Source of the DNA: Porphyromonadaceae bacterium
Lineage (GTDB): Bacteria; Bacteroidota; Bacteroidia; Bacteroidales; Dysgonomonadaceae
Assembly: GCA_022840285.1 (NCBI GenBank)
Contig: JALHIE010000042.1
Coordinates: 1-23,888 of the forward strand
Direction: 5' to 3'
DNA length: 23,888 nt
Below are positions 7,523 through 15,399 of the stretch, piece after piece. The notes below the pieces were generated by a model. That model saw only the letters and a program-made list of their open reading frames with translations, made no database searches and was not told the origin of the DNA. Position 1 is the first letter of the stretch, and each line of letters starts with the position of its first letter. Made by a program: the position numbers and the translations under genes.

Positions 7523-7530
7523 TATCTTTG
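7523..7530 (+). promoter_or_regulatory. -7 promoter box for the M23 peptidase-bactofilin pair
   Basis: TATCTTTG, an exact TAnnTTTG box, lies 32 nt before the ATG at 7563. The box also shows that an upstream TTG at 7539 would be close to the start of transcription, which supports the later ATG. Confidence 0.6.
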
Positions 7531-7562
7531 CAAAAGCGTTGTGCTCTATTCGGAAAATCAAC

Positions 7563-8387
7563 ATGCGTAGTCACAAAACATCCATTCTGATTATCAATAC
7601 CGAGGGAAAAAGAAACAAAACCTTTCTTGTTCCAACCGGGATGCTTCTGCACTGGAAAAGATACGTAGCCGTTGCTTTACTTGCTGTAGTTTGCCTTATA
7701 ACTGCGTTGGGCCTGACGGTGTTTCACAAAACAAGCAAGATTTACCAGGATGAAATTGCCAAGGCTGACAAGATAAGGAGCCTCGTCGACGTTCCCAAGG
7801 CGCAACAAACCTTTCAATCAATAGATGAAAGCATTTTCCGGATAAACGAACTGCTGAAATCAAGAGGATTGGTCCAGATGGAGGTTGAGAACCTGGGTGG
7901 CCCGGAAAACATCGAAGTGGTAAAAATAAACGAACTGGCTGATTTCTACAGGGAACAACTCGACAGCCTGGAGAAAACCCTGAAGAATGTTCCCATCGGG
8001 AACCCTATCCTTTCCGACAACGTTCTCTCATCCTACGGTTACAGGCGAAACCCGTTCACCGGCCGCGGCGCGGAGTATCATTCCGGGATCGACATCAAGG
8101 GCGAAAGGGGCGCTCCGGTTAAAACGATGGCTAACGGCAAGGTGGAATTTGCGGGATGGTACGGAGGATACGGAAAATGTGTGATTGTAAAACACGAAAA
8201 TAAGCTGAAAACGCTCTACGGCCATTTATCGGAGATAGCCGTCCGGGAAGGCGACAAGATAGAAAGCGGACAGGTTATCGGCAAAGTCGGGAACACGGGA
8301 CGAAGCTCGGGCCCGCACCTGCATTACGAGATCATTAAAAACGACGAAAAAGTGAACCCGGGCGATTACATTAATTTTCACGAATGA
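7563..8387 (+). CDS. Membrane-anchored M23 (LytM) peptidoglycan endopeptidase
   Basis: A 274-residue protein: a short cytoplasmic N-terminus (1-33), one membrane helix (about 34-54), a coiled-coil-like linker (about 58-140; KINELADFYREQLDSLEKTL) and a C-terminal M23 domain (about 150-270). The zinc site is complete: HSGID gives His173 and Asp177, and HLH gives His252 and His254. Such proteins cut peptide cross-bridges in peptidoglycan. The start ATG at 7563 is preferred over a TTG at 7539 because of the promoter position. The bactofilin gene follows after 7 nt, so the two are co-transcribed. Bactofilin-M23 pairs are known to control cell shape (for example CcmA with Csd1 in Helicobacter). Confidence 0.9.
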   Translation: MRSHKTSILIINTEGKRNKTFLVPTGMLLHWKRYVAVALLAVVCLITALGLTVFHKTSKIYQDEIAKADKIRSLVDVPKAQQTFQSIDESIFRINELLKSRGLVQMEVENLGGPENIEVVKINELADFYREQLDSLEKTLKNVPIGNPILSDNVLSSYGYRRNPFTGRGAEYHSGIDIKGERGAPVKTMANGKVEFAGWYGGYGKCVIVKHENKLKTLYGHLSEIAVREGDKIESGQVIGKVGNTGRSSGPHLHYEIIKNDEKVNPGDYINFHE

Positions 8388-8394
8388 GCATCCC

Positions 8395-8790
8395 ATGAGA
8401 ACCAGCAAAAACAAAAAACTCCACTCCATTGAATCACAACCGATAGACACCGTTATCGGCACGGATATCCTGTTTAAGGGAGACATCCGGGGAGAAAGCA
8501 TCATCCGTGTCGACGGAATCGTGGAGGGCAACCTCTCGCTGTCCAAAGGCATTGTCGTTGGTGAAAAAGCCAGGGTGACCGGGAACCTGGAAAGCGACCG
8601 CATCATCATCTACGGAAGCATTTCCGGCGATATCGCATGCAAAGAGCTGAACATCAAAAGTACCGGATTCGTGAACGGCAATATCCAGGCAGACAATGTT
8701 GAAATAGAAATGGGAGGAAAATACAACGGAAACTTATCCATGCAACCCTCTCCTCCCCCGTCATCGGCAAAGGACGAAAAAAGCCGCTGA
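8395..8790 (+). CDS. Bactofilin (polymer-forming cytoskeletal protein)
   Basis: A 131-residue protein with the DUF583/bactofilin beta-helix core (about 20-115), seen as short repeats each with a glycine turn: IGTDILFKGDIRG, IRVDGIVEGNLS, VGEKARVTGNLE, IYGSISGDI and IKSTGFVNGNIQ. The N-terminus is basic and the C-terminus is a short proline/serine tail (PSPPPSSAKDEK), both typical disordered ends. Bactofilins polymerise without nucleotide into membrane-associated filaments and recruit cell-wall enzymes. The partner is most likely the M23 peptidase encoded 7 nt upstream. The last codons overlap the terminator of the convergent lepA gene. Confidence 0.9.
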   Translation: MRTSKNKKLHSIESQPIDTVIGTDILFKGDIRGESIIRVDGIVEGNLSLSKGIVVGEKARVTGNLESDRIIIYGSISGDIACKELNIKSTGFVNGNIQADNVEIEMGGKYNGNLSMQPSPPPSSAKDEKSR

Positions 8791-8799
8791 AGCCAGCGG
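8777..8799 (-). terminator. Intrinsic terminator of lepA, inside the end of the bactofilin gene
   Basis: On the minus strand, the stem CCGCTG, loop GCTT and stem CAGCGG are followed by C and six T residues. The hairpin begins directly after the lepA stop codon (8800-8802) and lies within the last codons of the convergent bactofilin gene. Confidence 0.7.
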
Positions 8800-10587
8800 T
8801 CAGTCGAGCTTCAGTACCGCCAAGAACGCTTTTTGCGGAACTTCCACGTTACCTACCTGCTTCATGCGCTTCTTCCCCTCCTTTTGCTTTTCGAGCAGCT
8901 TGCGCTTACGGGAGATATCCCCACCGTAGCACTTGGCCGTCACGTCTTTCCTTACCGCCTTTACAGTCTCCCGGGCAATGATCTTGGCCCCGATTGCCGC
9001 CTGGATAGCGATATCGAACTGCTGTCGGGGGATAAGCTCTTTCAGCTTCTCGCACATCCTGCGTCCGAAAGATTGCGCATTATCGGCGTGAGTGAGTGTG
9101 GATAGCGCATCCACCGGCTCCCCGTTGAGCAGGATATCGAGCTTCACCAGTTTCGAAGGGCGGAAATCGTGGATGTGGTAATCGAACGATGCGTACCCTT
9201 TAGAGATGCTCTTCAGCTTATCGTAAAAATCGATGACGATCTCTCCCAGTGGCAGATCGAAAATAATCTCCACCCGGTCTCCCGAGATGTACTCCTGCTT
9301 GATGAGGATACCCCGCTTGCCCAGACACAAGGTCATGATCGGGCCGATGTATGTCGTGCTTGTAATGATGGACGAACGGATATAAGGCTCGTCGATATGG
9401 TCGATCAGTGTGGGATCGGGCAACCCGGCCGGGTTGTGCACCTCCTTCATGTTGCCTTTCTTGTCGTACACCTTGTACGAAACGTTGGGAACGGTGGTGA
9501 TCACGTCCATATCGAACTCGCGCTCCAGCCGCTCCTGAATGATTTCCATGTGCAGCAATCCGAGGAAACCGCAGCGGAACCCGAATCCCAGGGCGACCGA
9601 CGATTCGGGTTGGAAAGTGAGCGAAGCATCATTCAGCTGCAACTTTTCCAGCGATGCCCGCAAGTTTTCAAACTCCTCGCTTTCGATGGGGTAAACACCG
9701 GCAAAAACCATTGGCTTCACCTCTTCGAAGCCGGCGATGGCCTTGTCGCAGGGATTCTTCACGTGCGTGATGGTGTCCCCCACCTTTACCTCTTTCGACG
9801 TCTTGATTCCCGAGATGATGTACCCTACGTTGCCGCACTCAACCCGCTGGCGGGGATCCATGCCAAGGCGGAGGATACCCACCTCGTCGGCATCGTACTC
9901 TTTCCCGGTATTTACGAACTTCACCAGGTCACCTTTGGCAATGCTGCCGTTCATGATTTTGAAGTACGCAATGATTCCCCGGAACGGATTAAAAACCGAA
10001 TCGAAGATCAAAGCCTGTAGCGGAGCATCGGGGTCGCCTGTTGGTGCGGGAACACGTTCGATAACGGCCGCCAGAATCTCTTCGATGCCGACTCCCGTTT
10101 TTCCGCTTGCGCGAAGGATATCGGTACGCGGGCAGCCGAGCAGCTCCACGATCTGGTCTTCCACCTCATCGGGCATTGCACTCTCCAAGTCAATCTTATT
10201 GATGATGGGAATAATCTCCAGATCATGTTCAATGGCCATGTAGACGTTGGAGATGGTCTGCGCCTGGATCCCCTGGGCGGCGTCCACAATGAGCAAGGCG
10301 CCTTCGCAGGCAGCGATGGATCGGGACACCTCGTACGAAAAGTCCACGTGTCCCGGGGTATCGATCAGGTTCAATGTATATTTTTCACCACCATACTCGT
10401 AAGCCATCTGAACGGCGGTACTCTTTATCGTGATGCCGCGCTCCCGTTCCAAATCCATGCTGTCGAGCACCTGCGCCTGCAGGTCCTTGCTGTCGATGGT
10501 TTTGGTAAACTCGAGCAACCGGTCGGCCAGGGTACTTTTCCCGTGATCGATATGAGCGATGATACAAAAATTACGTATATTCTTCAT
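8800..10587 (-). CDS. lepA: Elongation factor 4 (LepA), ribosome back-translocation GTPase
   Basis: A 595-residue protein, the normal length for LepA (599 in E. coli). The GTPase motifs are in order: AHIDHGKS (P-loop, about 11-18), RGITI (switch I), DTPGHVDF (about 77-84) and NKID (about 131-134). EF-G-like domains II, III and V follow, and the LepA-specific C-terminal domain ends in KAFLAVLKLD with the lysine/arginine-rich KRKLLEKQKEGKKRMK. It acts on stalled or mistranslocated ribosomes. It starts 14 nt after the asnS stop, so the two are probably co-transcribed. A GC-rich hairpin with a T-run sits right after its stop codon. Confidence 0.97.
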   Translation of the reverse strand: MKNIRNFCIIAHIDHGKSTLADRLLEFTKTIDSKDLQAQVLDSMDLERERGITIKSTAVQMAYEYGGEKYTLNLIDTPGHVDFSYEVSRSIAACEGALLIVDAAQGIQAQTISNVYMAIEHDLEIIPIINKIDLESAMPDEVEDQIVELLGCPRTDILRASGKTGVGIEEILAAVIERVPAPTGDPDAPLQALIFDSVFNPFRGIIAYFKIMNGSIAKGDLVKFVNTGKEYDADEVGILRLGMDPRQRVECGNVGYIISGIKTSKEVKVGDTITHVKNPCDKAIAGFEEVKPMVFAGVYPIESEEFENLRASLEKLQLNDASLTFQPESSVALGFGFRCGFLGLLHMEIIQERLEREFDMDVITTVPNVSYKVYDKKGNMKEVHNPAGLPDPTLIDHIDEPYIRSSIITSTTYIGPIMTLCLGKRGILIKQEYISGDRVEIIFDLPLGEIVIDFYDKLKSISKGYASFDYHIHDFRPSKLVKLDILLNGEPVDALSTLTHADNAQSFGRRMCEKLKELIPRQQFDIAIQAAIGAKIIARETVKAVRKDVTAKCYGGDISRKRKLLEKQKEGKKRMKQVGNVEVPQKAFLAVLKLD

Positions 10588-10601
10588 TTAAAAACCAATT
10601 C

Positions 10602-11999
10602 TTAATAATCTGCGTTATTGGGTGTTCTCGGAAACGGGATCACGTCGCGGATGTTTGTCATGCCGGTAACGAAAAGCATCAGCCGTTCAAAGCCGAGGCC
10701 GAACCCGGCGTGCGGTGCCGTGCCGAACTTGCGGATCTCCAGGTACCACCAGATCGGGTCGATGTGCATGTCCATCTCTTTTATCCGCTGCATAAGCTTG
10801 TCGTAGTTCTCTTCACGCTCGGATCCGCCGATAATCTCTCCTATTTTCGGGAAAAGGACATCCATGGCCCGGACGGTTTTTCCGTCCTCGTTCTGTTTCA
10901 TGTAGAACGATTTTATCTCCTTGGGATAATCGGTGAGGATCACCGGGCACTTGAAATGTTTTTCCACCAGGTACCGCTCGTGCTCCGACTGCAGGTCGGC
11001 TCCCCAGTACACGGGAAACTCAAAGGGGTGGCCCGATTCTTCGAGAATCTTCACGCCCTCGGTATAGGTAAGGCGTACGAAATCGTTGTTCACCACAAAG
11101 TTCAGGCGGTCGATCAGCTCGTTGTCGTACATCTTCGCCAGAAACGCGATATCCTCCATGCAGTTATCCAGTGCGTACCGGATGAGGTATTTCAGAAAAT
11201 CCTCTGCCAGGTTCATGTTATCGGTATTGTCGTTGAACGCCACTTCGGGTTCAATCATCCAGAACTCGGCCAGGTGGCGCGGCGTATTGGAGTTCTCGGC
11301 ACGGAAAGTGGGACCGAACGTATAAATGGCTCCGAGCGCCATTGCACCGAGCTCGCCTTCGAGCTGTCCGGAGACCGTCAGGTTGGTTTGTTTTCCGAAG
11401 AAATCCTGTGAAAAATCAATTTTTCCTTCCTCCGTCCTGGGCACATTGTTCATATCCAATGTGGTCACCTCGAACATGGAGCCGGCCCCCTCGGCATCGG
11501 AAGCCGTGATGACAGGCGTGTGGAAATAGTAGAATCCCCGGTCGTTGAAAAACTTGTGAATGGCGTACGACATGTGGTGACGCATGCGGAAAATGGCTCC
11601 AAACGTGTTTGTCCTCGGGCGCAGGTAAGCAATCTCCCGGAGGAACTCCAGCGAGTGTCCTTTCTTCTGCAGCGGATAGGTTGCCGGATCCGCCGTTCCG
11701 TAGATCTCGATCTCAGTAGCCTGGATCTCCACGGACTGTCCCTGCCCCTGTGACTCCACCAGTTTCCCGTTCACGCTCAGGCAGGCACCCGTGGTGATGG
11801 GTTTAAGATATTCTTCACCAAAAAGGGTTATATCTATGACTACCTGTATGTTATTTATGGTCGTCCCATCATTTAACGCTACAAAGCTCACGTTTTTATT
11901 TCCTCGGCGGGTACGCACCCATCCTTTTACATTTACCTCAGTTCCGGTTTGCGCCGATTTTAATGCATCGACAATCGTTGTTCTCTTCAGTTGTTTCAT
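10602..11999 (-). CDS. asnS: Asparagine-tRNA ligase
   Basis: A 465-residue class IIb synthetase. The N-terminal OB-fold anticodon-binding domain (about 18-105; VNVKGWVRTRRGNKNVSF) is followed by the catalytic core with motif 2 FRAENSNTPRHLAEFWMIE and motif 3 GFGLGFERLMLF near the C-terminus. The family signature of AsnRS over AspRS includes the short length, the lack of an insertion domain and the EFWMIEPE wording. It charges tRNA-Asn directly. A 112-nt gap separates it from the upstream pseudouridine synthase gene, and that gap holds a GC-rich hairpin, so it may have its own promoter, though I see no clear -7 box. It leads directly into lepA. Confidence 0.96.
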   Translation of the reverse strand: MKQLKRTTIVDALKSAQTGTEVNVKGWVRTRRGNKNVSFVALNDGTTINNIQVVIDITLFGEEYLKPITTGACLSVNGKLVESQGQGQSVEIQATEIEIYGTADPATYPLQKKGHSLEFLREIAYLRPRTNTFGAIFRMRHHMSYAIHKFFNDRGFYYFHTPVITASDAEGAGSMFEVTTLDMNNVPRTEEGKIDFSQDFFGKQTNLTVSGQLEGELGAMALGAIYTFGPTFRAENSNTPRHLAEFWMIEPEVAFNDNTDNMNLAEDFLKYLIRYALDNCMEDIAFLAKMYDNELIDRLNFVVNNDFVRLTYTEGVKILEESGHPFEFPVYWGADLQSEHERYLVEKHFKCPVILTDYPKEIKSFYMKQNEDGKTVRAMDVLFPKIGEIIGGSEREENYDKLMQRIKEMDMHIDPIWWYLEIRKFGTAPHAGFGLGFERLMLFVTGMTNIRDVIPFPRTPNNADY

Positions 12000-12073
12000 A
12001 TTACTCCTGATTCCCCTGTATCCTTGCCAGATTCAAGGGAATATAATTTAAATATTCGTTTTACAGATATTTG

Positions 12074-12089
12074 CCCGCCGTCCGGCGGG
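12074..12089 (-). terminator. GC-rich hairpin after the pseudouridine synthase gene
   Basis: On the minus strand, CCCGCC, loop GGAC and GGCGGG form a perfect 6-bp stem 22 nt downstream of the stop codon. No T-run follows (CAAATATC), so it could be a weak or factor-dependent terminator or an RNA-stabilising structure. Confidence 0.4.
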
Positions 12090-12111
12090 TCTGCTTGCTG
12101 GAGGCCGGGAA

Positions 12112-13215
12112 CTAATCAAAAGCTCCCATTCTCAACATGTTCACCTCTTTTTCCGACAGGTAACGCCATTTTCCGCGCGACAGGTTTTTCTTTGTCAGCC
12201 CGGCAAAGTACACCCGGTCGAGCTTCAGCACCCGGTAACCCAGTTTCTCGAAAATACGGCGTACGACGCGGTTTTTTCCCGAGTGGATCTCGATACCTAC
12301 CTGGCTCAGGTCTTCCTCGGTAACGTAACTGATGGCATCGGCATGAATTTCACCGTCCTCCAGCTCAATACCGTCGGCAATGGCCTGCATGTGCTCCATG
12401 GCTACTGGCTTATCCAGCCATACCTGGTAGATTTTTCGTTTCTCGTACTTGGGGTGGGTCAACTTCGATGCCAGGTCGCCGTCATTTGTCAGCAGCAACA
12501 CTCCGGTAGTTCCCCTATCGAGGCGGCCTACGGGATAAATCCGTTCTTTGCAGGCTGCTTTCACCAGGTCCATGACCGTTTTCCGGTTCTCGGGGTCATC
12601 GGTCGTGGTAACAAATCCCTTGGGTTTGTTCAGCAGCACATAAACCTTGCTTTCCAGCGATACCGTCTTGTCGTTGAACATCACCTCGTCGGCACGGGTG
12701 ATCTTCGTACCCAGTTCGGTAACCACCTCCCCGTTCACTTTCACGACCCCGGCCTGTATGAACTCATCGGCTTCACGGCGCGAGCAAACTCCGGCATTGG
12801 CCAGGTATTTGTTGAGGCGGATCGGCGCCGTTGGATCGGCGTTTTCCTTGTATTTGATCTGCTTGAAGATTTTCTTCTTCTTAACCAGTTTTTTCGAGCC
12901 CTGGTTCACGGGTTGTGCGTTGCGGGGTCTTCCCGGTGCGTTGCCGTATGCGTTATAACTCCTTTCACCTCCTCCGTGGGCGCCCGAAGAGACTCTCTCC
13001 CCCACTCTTGGACGACGTTTCCTGCTTCCCTCGGGGCTATTGGGGTTGCTTTCATAGTTTCTGTTGTAATTTTCTTCATACGATGGGCGATAGTTGCCCT
13101 CTTCACGCTGCGGTCTTCTTTCTACGTTGTAATTTCTGTTTGCAGAAGAGTGTCTCTCATTGTTCGCGTTGCCATAACTCCGGGCCGGTCGCGAATCGTT
13201 GTTGTTCGTTGCCAT
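12112..13215 (-). CDS. rluB: RluB/RsuA-family 16S/23S rRNA pseudouridine synthase with long basic N-terminal extension
   Basis: A 367-residue protein. Residues 1 to about 125 are low-complexity and rich in Asn, Arg, Tyr, Ser and Gly (such as NYNRNYESNPNSPEGSRKRR), ending in a lysine-rich KKLVKKKKIFKQIKYK. An S4 RNA-binding domain follows (about 131-190; RLNKYLANAGVCSRREADEFI), then the RsuA/RluB catalytic domain with PVGRLDRGTTGVLLLTNDG, whose Asp is the catalytic residue. It converts uridine to pseudouridine in ribosomal RNA; RluB (23S) is favoured over RsuA but not proven. The extension is common in Bacteroidota homologues and is probably a disordered RNA-binding tail. The ATG at 13215 follows an A/T-rich leader without a clear SD. 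Confidence 0.88.
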   Translation of the reverse strand: MATNNNDSRPARSYGNANNERHSSANRNYNVERRPQREEGNYRPSYEENYNRNYESNPNSPEGSRKRRPRVGERVSSGAHGGGERSYNAYGNAPGRPRNAQPVNQGSKKLVKKKKIFKQIKYKENADPTAPIRLNKYLANAGVCSRREADEFIQAGVVKVNGEVVTELGTKITRADEVMFNDKTVSLESKVYVLLNKPKGFVTTTDDPENRKTVMDLVKAACKERIYPVGRLDRGTTGVLLLTNDGDLASKLTHPKYEKRKIYQVWLDKPVAMEHMQAIADGIELEDGEIHADAISYVTEEDLSQVGIEIHSGKNRVVRRIFEKLGYRVLKLDRVYFAGLTKKNLSRGKWRYLSEKEVNMLRMGAFD

Positions 13216-13317
13216 TTTTTTTAATTTTAATTTTCAATAACCTCACGGTTTCCTTTTAAACAATACCTAAAACCTTTTCGTTTCCATGTTCCTTGCAGAA
13301 AAAAATCTTTCTGTCAA

Positions 13318-14661
13318 TCAAATACCTGTATAGTTCTTTGGCGAAATCGCCTTGAGTTCTTTTTTTATTTCTTCGTTGACCTCCAATGTGTCGATGAAGT
13401 CCGAAATGCTTTCTTTTGTTATGTGCCGGTTTGTGCGTGTCAATGCTTTCAGTGCTTCATAAGGTTTTGGATACCCCTCCCGGCGCAGGATGGTTTGAAT
13501 CCCTTCTGCCACCACTGCCCAATTGTTTTCCAGATCCCGCTCTATCGCCTCCTCATTTAACAACAATTTATGCAGCCCTTTTGTTGTGCTTTTTATCGCA
13601 ATTAATCCGTGTGCCAGCGGCATTCCGATGTTGCGGATCACCGTTGAGTCGGTCAGGTCACGTTGCAGTCTCGAGATCGGGAGTTTCGCCGCCAGGTGCT
13701 CCAGCCATGCATTGGCAATCCCCAGGTTTCCTTCGGCATTTTCAAAGTCGATGGGGTTTACCTTATGCGGCATGGCCGATGAGCCCACTTCCCCTTCCCG
13801 GATACGTTGTTTAAAATATTCCATCGATATGTACTGCCATACGTCGCGTGTGAAATCGACGAGGATGGTGTTAATCCGCTTCAGGGCGTCGAAAGAGGCT
13901 GCCAGCGCGTCGTAATTGGATATTTGCGTGGTATATTCCTCGCGTACCAGACCCAGCTTGTCCGATAAAAAGTTGTCTGCAAACCCTTTCCAGTCGATGT
14001 GCGGGTAGGCCACCCGATGAGCGTTGAAGTTCCCGGTCGCGCCGCCGAACTTCGCTTTCGCCGGGATTCGTTTCAGCACCTCGGTCTGGCTCCTCAGCCG
14101 GTATTCAAAAACCTTGATTTCCTTTCCGAGCCGTGTAGGGGACGCCGGCTGACCGTGCGTGCGCGCCAGCATGGGCACCTCTCTCCACTCTTCGGCAAAC
14201 CTGCCAAGCAGTACCGTCAGTTCCTCCAGCTGGGGGATGTACGTGTTTTGTAGCGCTTCTTTCCACATCATCGGCGTAGCCGTATTGTTGATATCCTGCG
14301 AAGTCAGCCCGAAATGGATGAACTCCTTGAATGCTTCGAGGTGCAGCTCGTCGAATTTCTCTTTCAAGAAATATTCCACTGCCTTAACGTCGTGGTTAGT
14401 AACTTTCTCGATCTCCTTGATCCGTTGCGCGTCCCGTTCCGAAAAGTCTTCCGCCATTTTCCTCAGCACGCCGAAAACGGGCTTTTCCACCTTATCGAGC
14501 GGGGAGATGCCCAGTTCACAAAGCGCTATAAAATATTCCACCTCCACTTGCGTGCGGTATTTTATTAGTGCATATTCCGAGAAATAAAGAGCCAATTCGC
14601 GGGTTTTGTCCCTGTATCGTCCGTCAATGGGAGATATGGCGGATAGTTCGTCGAGTTTCAT
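13318..14661 (-). CDS. purB: Adenylosuccinate lyase
   Basis: A 447-residue protein of the fumarase/aspartase superfamily. The N-terminus ELSAISPIDGRYRDKT is typical of the E. coli-type PurB, THGQPASPTRLGKE is the middle conserved region and GSSAMPHKVNPIDFEN is the signature loop with the catalytic serine. It removes fumarate from SAICAR and from adenylosuccinate in purine synthesis. Length and motifs are complete. The gene stands alone: 102 nt from the pseudouridine synthase start downstream, and divergent from the tRNA-Val locus. A possible -7 box lies at 14793-14800 on the same strand, about 130 nt upstream. A weak CAGAAA/TTTCTG hairpin (13296-13313) follows the stop. Confidence 0.97.
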   Translation of the reverse strand: MKLDELSAISPIDGRYRDKTRELALYFSEYALIKYRTQVEVEYFIALCELGISPLDKVEKPVFGVLRKMAEDFSERDAQRIKEIEKVTNHDVKAVEYFLKEKFDELHLEAFKEFIHFGLTSQDINNTATPMMWKEALQNTYIPQLEELTVLLGRFAEEWREVPMLARTHGQPASPTRLGKEIKVFEYRLRSQTEVLKRIPAKAKFGGATGNFNAHRVAYPHIDWKGFADNFLSDKLGLVREEYTTQISNYDALAASFDALKRINTILVDFTRDVWQYISMEYFKQRIREGEVGSSAMPHKVNPIDFENAEGNLGIANAWLEHLAAKLPISRLQRDLTDSTVIRNIGMPLAHGLIAIKSTTKGLHKLLLNEEAIERDLENNWAVVAEGIQTILRREGYPKPYEALKALTRTNRHITKESISDFIDTLEVNEEIKKELKAISPKNYTGI

Positions 14662-14792
14662 TGTTAACGCATTGGTTTTACAGATTTCGAAACAGGCGAA
14701 AAATCACTTCCTACCCTGCTTCATTCATCATAATTTTGATTTTCAGTACTTGCCGAATCAGTAAATTTTAATCTTTCTTTTTGTTGAGAGTA

Positions 14793-14800
14793 CAAAAGTA
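14793..14800 (-). promoter_or_regulatory. Possible -7 promoter box for purB
   Basis: The minus strand reads TACTTTTG, fitting TAnnTTTG, 131 nt before the purB ATG. No matching -33 element is seen. The rest of 14662-14811 shows no open frame or other signal that I can support. Confidence 0.3.
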
Positions 14801-14850
14801 ATCATAAATACAGTGCCGTAAAAATTTTTGTAAAAATATTTACGAATTAT

Positions 14851-14881
14851 TTTGCAGCAAACGAAAAACGACTTATCTTTG
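14851..14881 (+). promoter_or_regulatory. Distal copy of the tRNA-Val promoter
   Basis: TTTG (14851-14854), 19 nt spacing, TATCTTTG (14874-14881): a textbook Bacteroidota housekeeping promoter inside the first copy of the 91-bp repeat. Its transcript would carry a leader of roughly 140 nt before the tRNA. Confidence 0.8.
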
Positions 14882-14941
14882 CATCACTTTTTCAGAAAGC
14901 AAAGTGCCGTAAAAATTTTTGTAAAAATATTTACGAATTAT

Positions 14942-14972
14942 TTTGCAGCAAACGAAAAACGACTTATCTTTG
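14942..14972 (+). promoter_or_regulatory. Proximal copy of the tRNA-Val promoter
   Basis: TTTG (14942-14945), 19 nt spacing, TATCTTTG (14965-14972), identical to the distal copy 91 bp upstream. The transcript would start about 50 nt before the tRNA. Confidence 0.85.
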
Positions 14973-15030
14973 CATCACTTTTTCAGAAAGCAACCTCCGG
15001 GAGCGGACAAGAAGCAGAAAAAGCAAAACC

Positions 15031-15105
15031 GGGCGTTTAGCTCAGCTGGTTCAGAGCATCTGCCTTACAAGCAGAGGGTCGGCGGTTCGAATCCGTCAAC
15101 GCCCA
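15031..15105 (+). tRNA. tRNA-Val (anticodon TAC)
   Basis: The 7-bp acceptor stem GGGCGTT/AACGCCC closes perfectly with discriminator A15105. The D-arm is TAGCTCAGCTGGTTCAGAGC, the anticodon stem TCTGC/GCAGA encloses loop CTTACAA with anticodon TAC, and the T-arm has GGTTCGAATCC. TAC reads valine GTA (and wobble GTN) codons. CCA is not encoded (CTT follows the discriminator), so it is added after transcription. It is a single-gene transcript with its own duplicated promoter and terminator. Confidence 0.97.
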
Positions 15106-15115
15106 CTTGAAAATC

Positions 15116-15150
15116 AAGCACTTATCAAATATTTGGTAAGTGCTTTTTTT
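15116..15150 (+). terminator. Intrinsic terminator of tRNA-Val
   Basis: AAGCACTTA (15116-15124) pairs with TAAGTGCTT (15137-15145); the interior CAAATATTTG is itself self-complementary, so the arm can extend through a U-G pair. A run of T residues (15144-15150) follows. Confidence 0.85.
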
Positions 15151-15310
15151 ATTTCTCGCACATAATTCGCACACAGCTCACTTGTATTTATTTTAAGCTA
15201 ACACTTCACAAACGAACCCTAATCGTCAATATAAATCAAACAAAAACCGCCGATAAGGTATTTATTGAAGGAACATCAAACTTATCTAAACCCAAATGTA
15301 ATTAGCAAAC
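15151..15310. other. AT-rich stretch without a gene, between tRNA terminator and IS21 remnant
   Basis: No open frame or RNA could be supported. The words CTCGCACATAA and TTCGCACACA at 15155-15175 are two near-direct repeats of TCGCACA 12 bp apart. Together with the drop in GC directly after the tRNA, this could be the relic of an integration junction. No copy of the tRNA 3' end is visible in the window, so no attachment site is called. Confidence 0.3.
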
Positions 15311-15315
15311 TTAAA

Positions 15316-15370
15316 ATGTACAAAAAATGGCAATGTTGAATGTACAACTTTTGGCAATATGCGATGTACA
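15316..15370. repeat. Subterminal repeats of an IS21-family end
   Basis: ATGTACA occurs at 15316-15322, 15340-15346 and 15364-15370, spaced exactly 24 bp. In the first two units TGGCAAT also follows at the same place. Multiple direct repeats near each end are a hallmark of IS21 elements, where the transposase binds them. They lie just past the 3' end of the istB remnant, where one end of such an element belongs. Confidence 0.65.
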
Positions 15371-15399
15371 GGTTTAACATTATATTAACTATCTCTTTT

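Larger units (their letters stand above)
14812..14993. repeat. Exact 91-bp tandem duplication carrying a promoter
   Basis: Positions 14812-14902 and 14903-14993 are identical over 91 bp, from AGTGCCGTAAAAA to TTCAGAAAGCAA. The flanking bases differ on both sides, so the unit is exactly 91 bp and present twice. Each copy holds a full TTTG-N19-TATCTTTG promoter pointing at tRNA-Val and an AT-rich upstream stretch with CGTAAA/TTTACG arms. Confidence 0.95.

Noticed and set aside
9169..10020. 283-codon open frame on the plus strand across lepA
   Set aside because: It is antisense to the highly conserved EF4 gene, has no promoter or ribosome site, and its composition (long His/Asp/Val runs) is that of a mirrored reading frame.
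10710..11411. 233-codon open frame on the plus strand across asnS
   Set aside because: Antisense to a universal gene, no start signal, no recognisable motif.
12283..13224. 313-codon open frame on the plus strand across the pseudouridine synthase gene
   Set aside because: It is antisense to a clear S4/RluB gene; the length comes from the low-complexity codons of the opposite strand.
13296..13313. CAGAAA/TTTCTG hairpin after purB as a terminator
   Set aside because: Only a 6-bp AT-rich stem without a T-run after it; too weak to call as a feature of its own.
15151..15310. Attachment site or CRISPR-like repeats after tRNA-Val
   Set aside because: Only two short TCGCACA words; no copy of the tRNA 3' end, no regular spacers, no integrase in the window.
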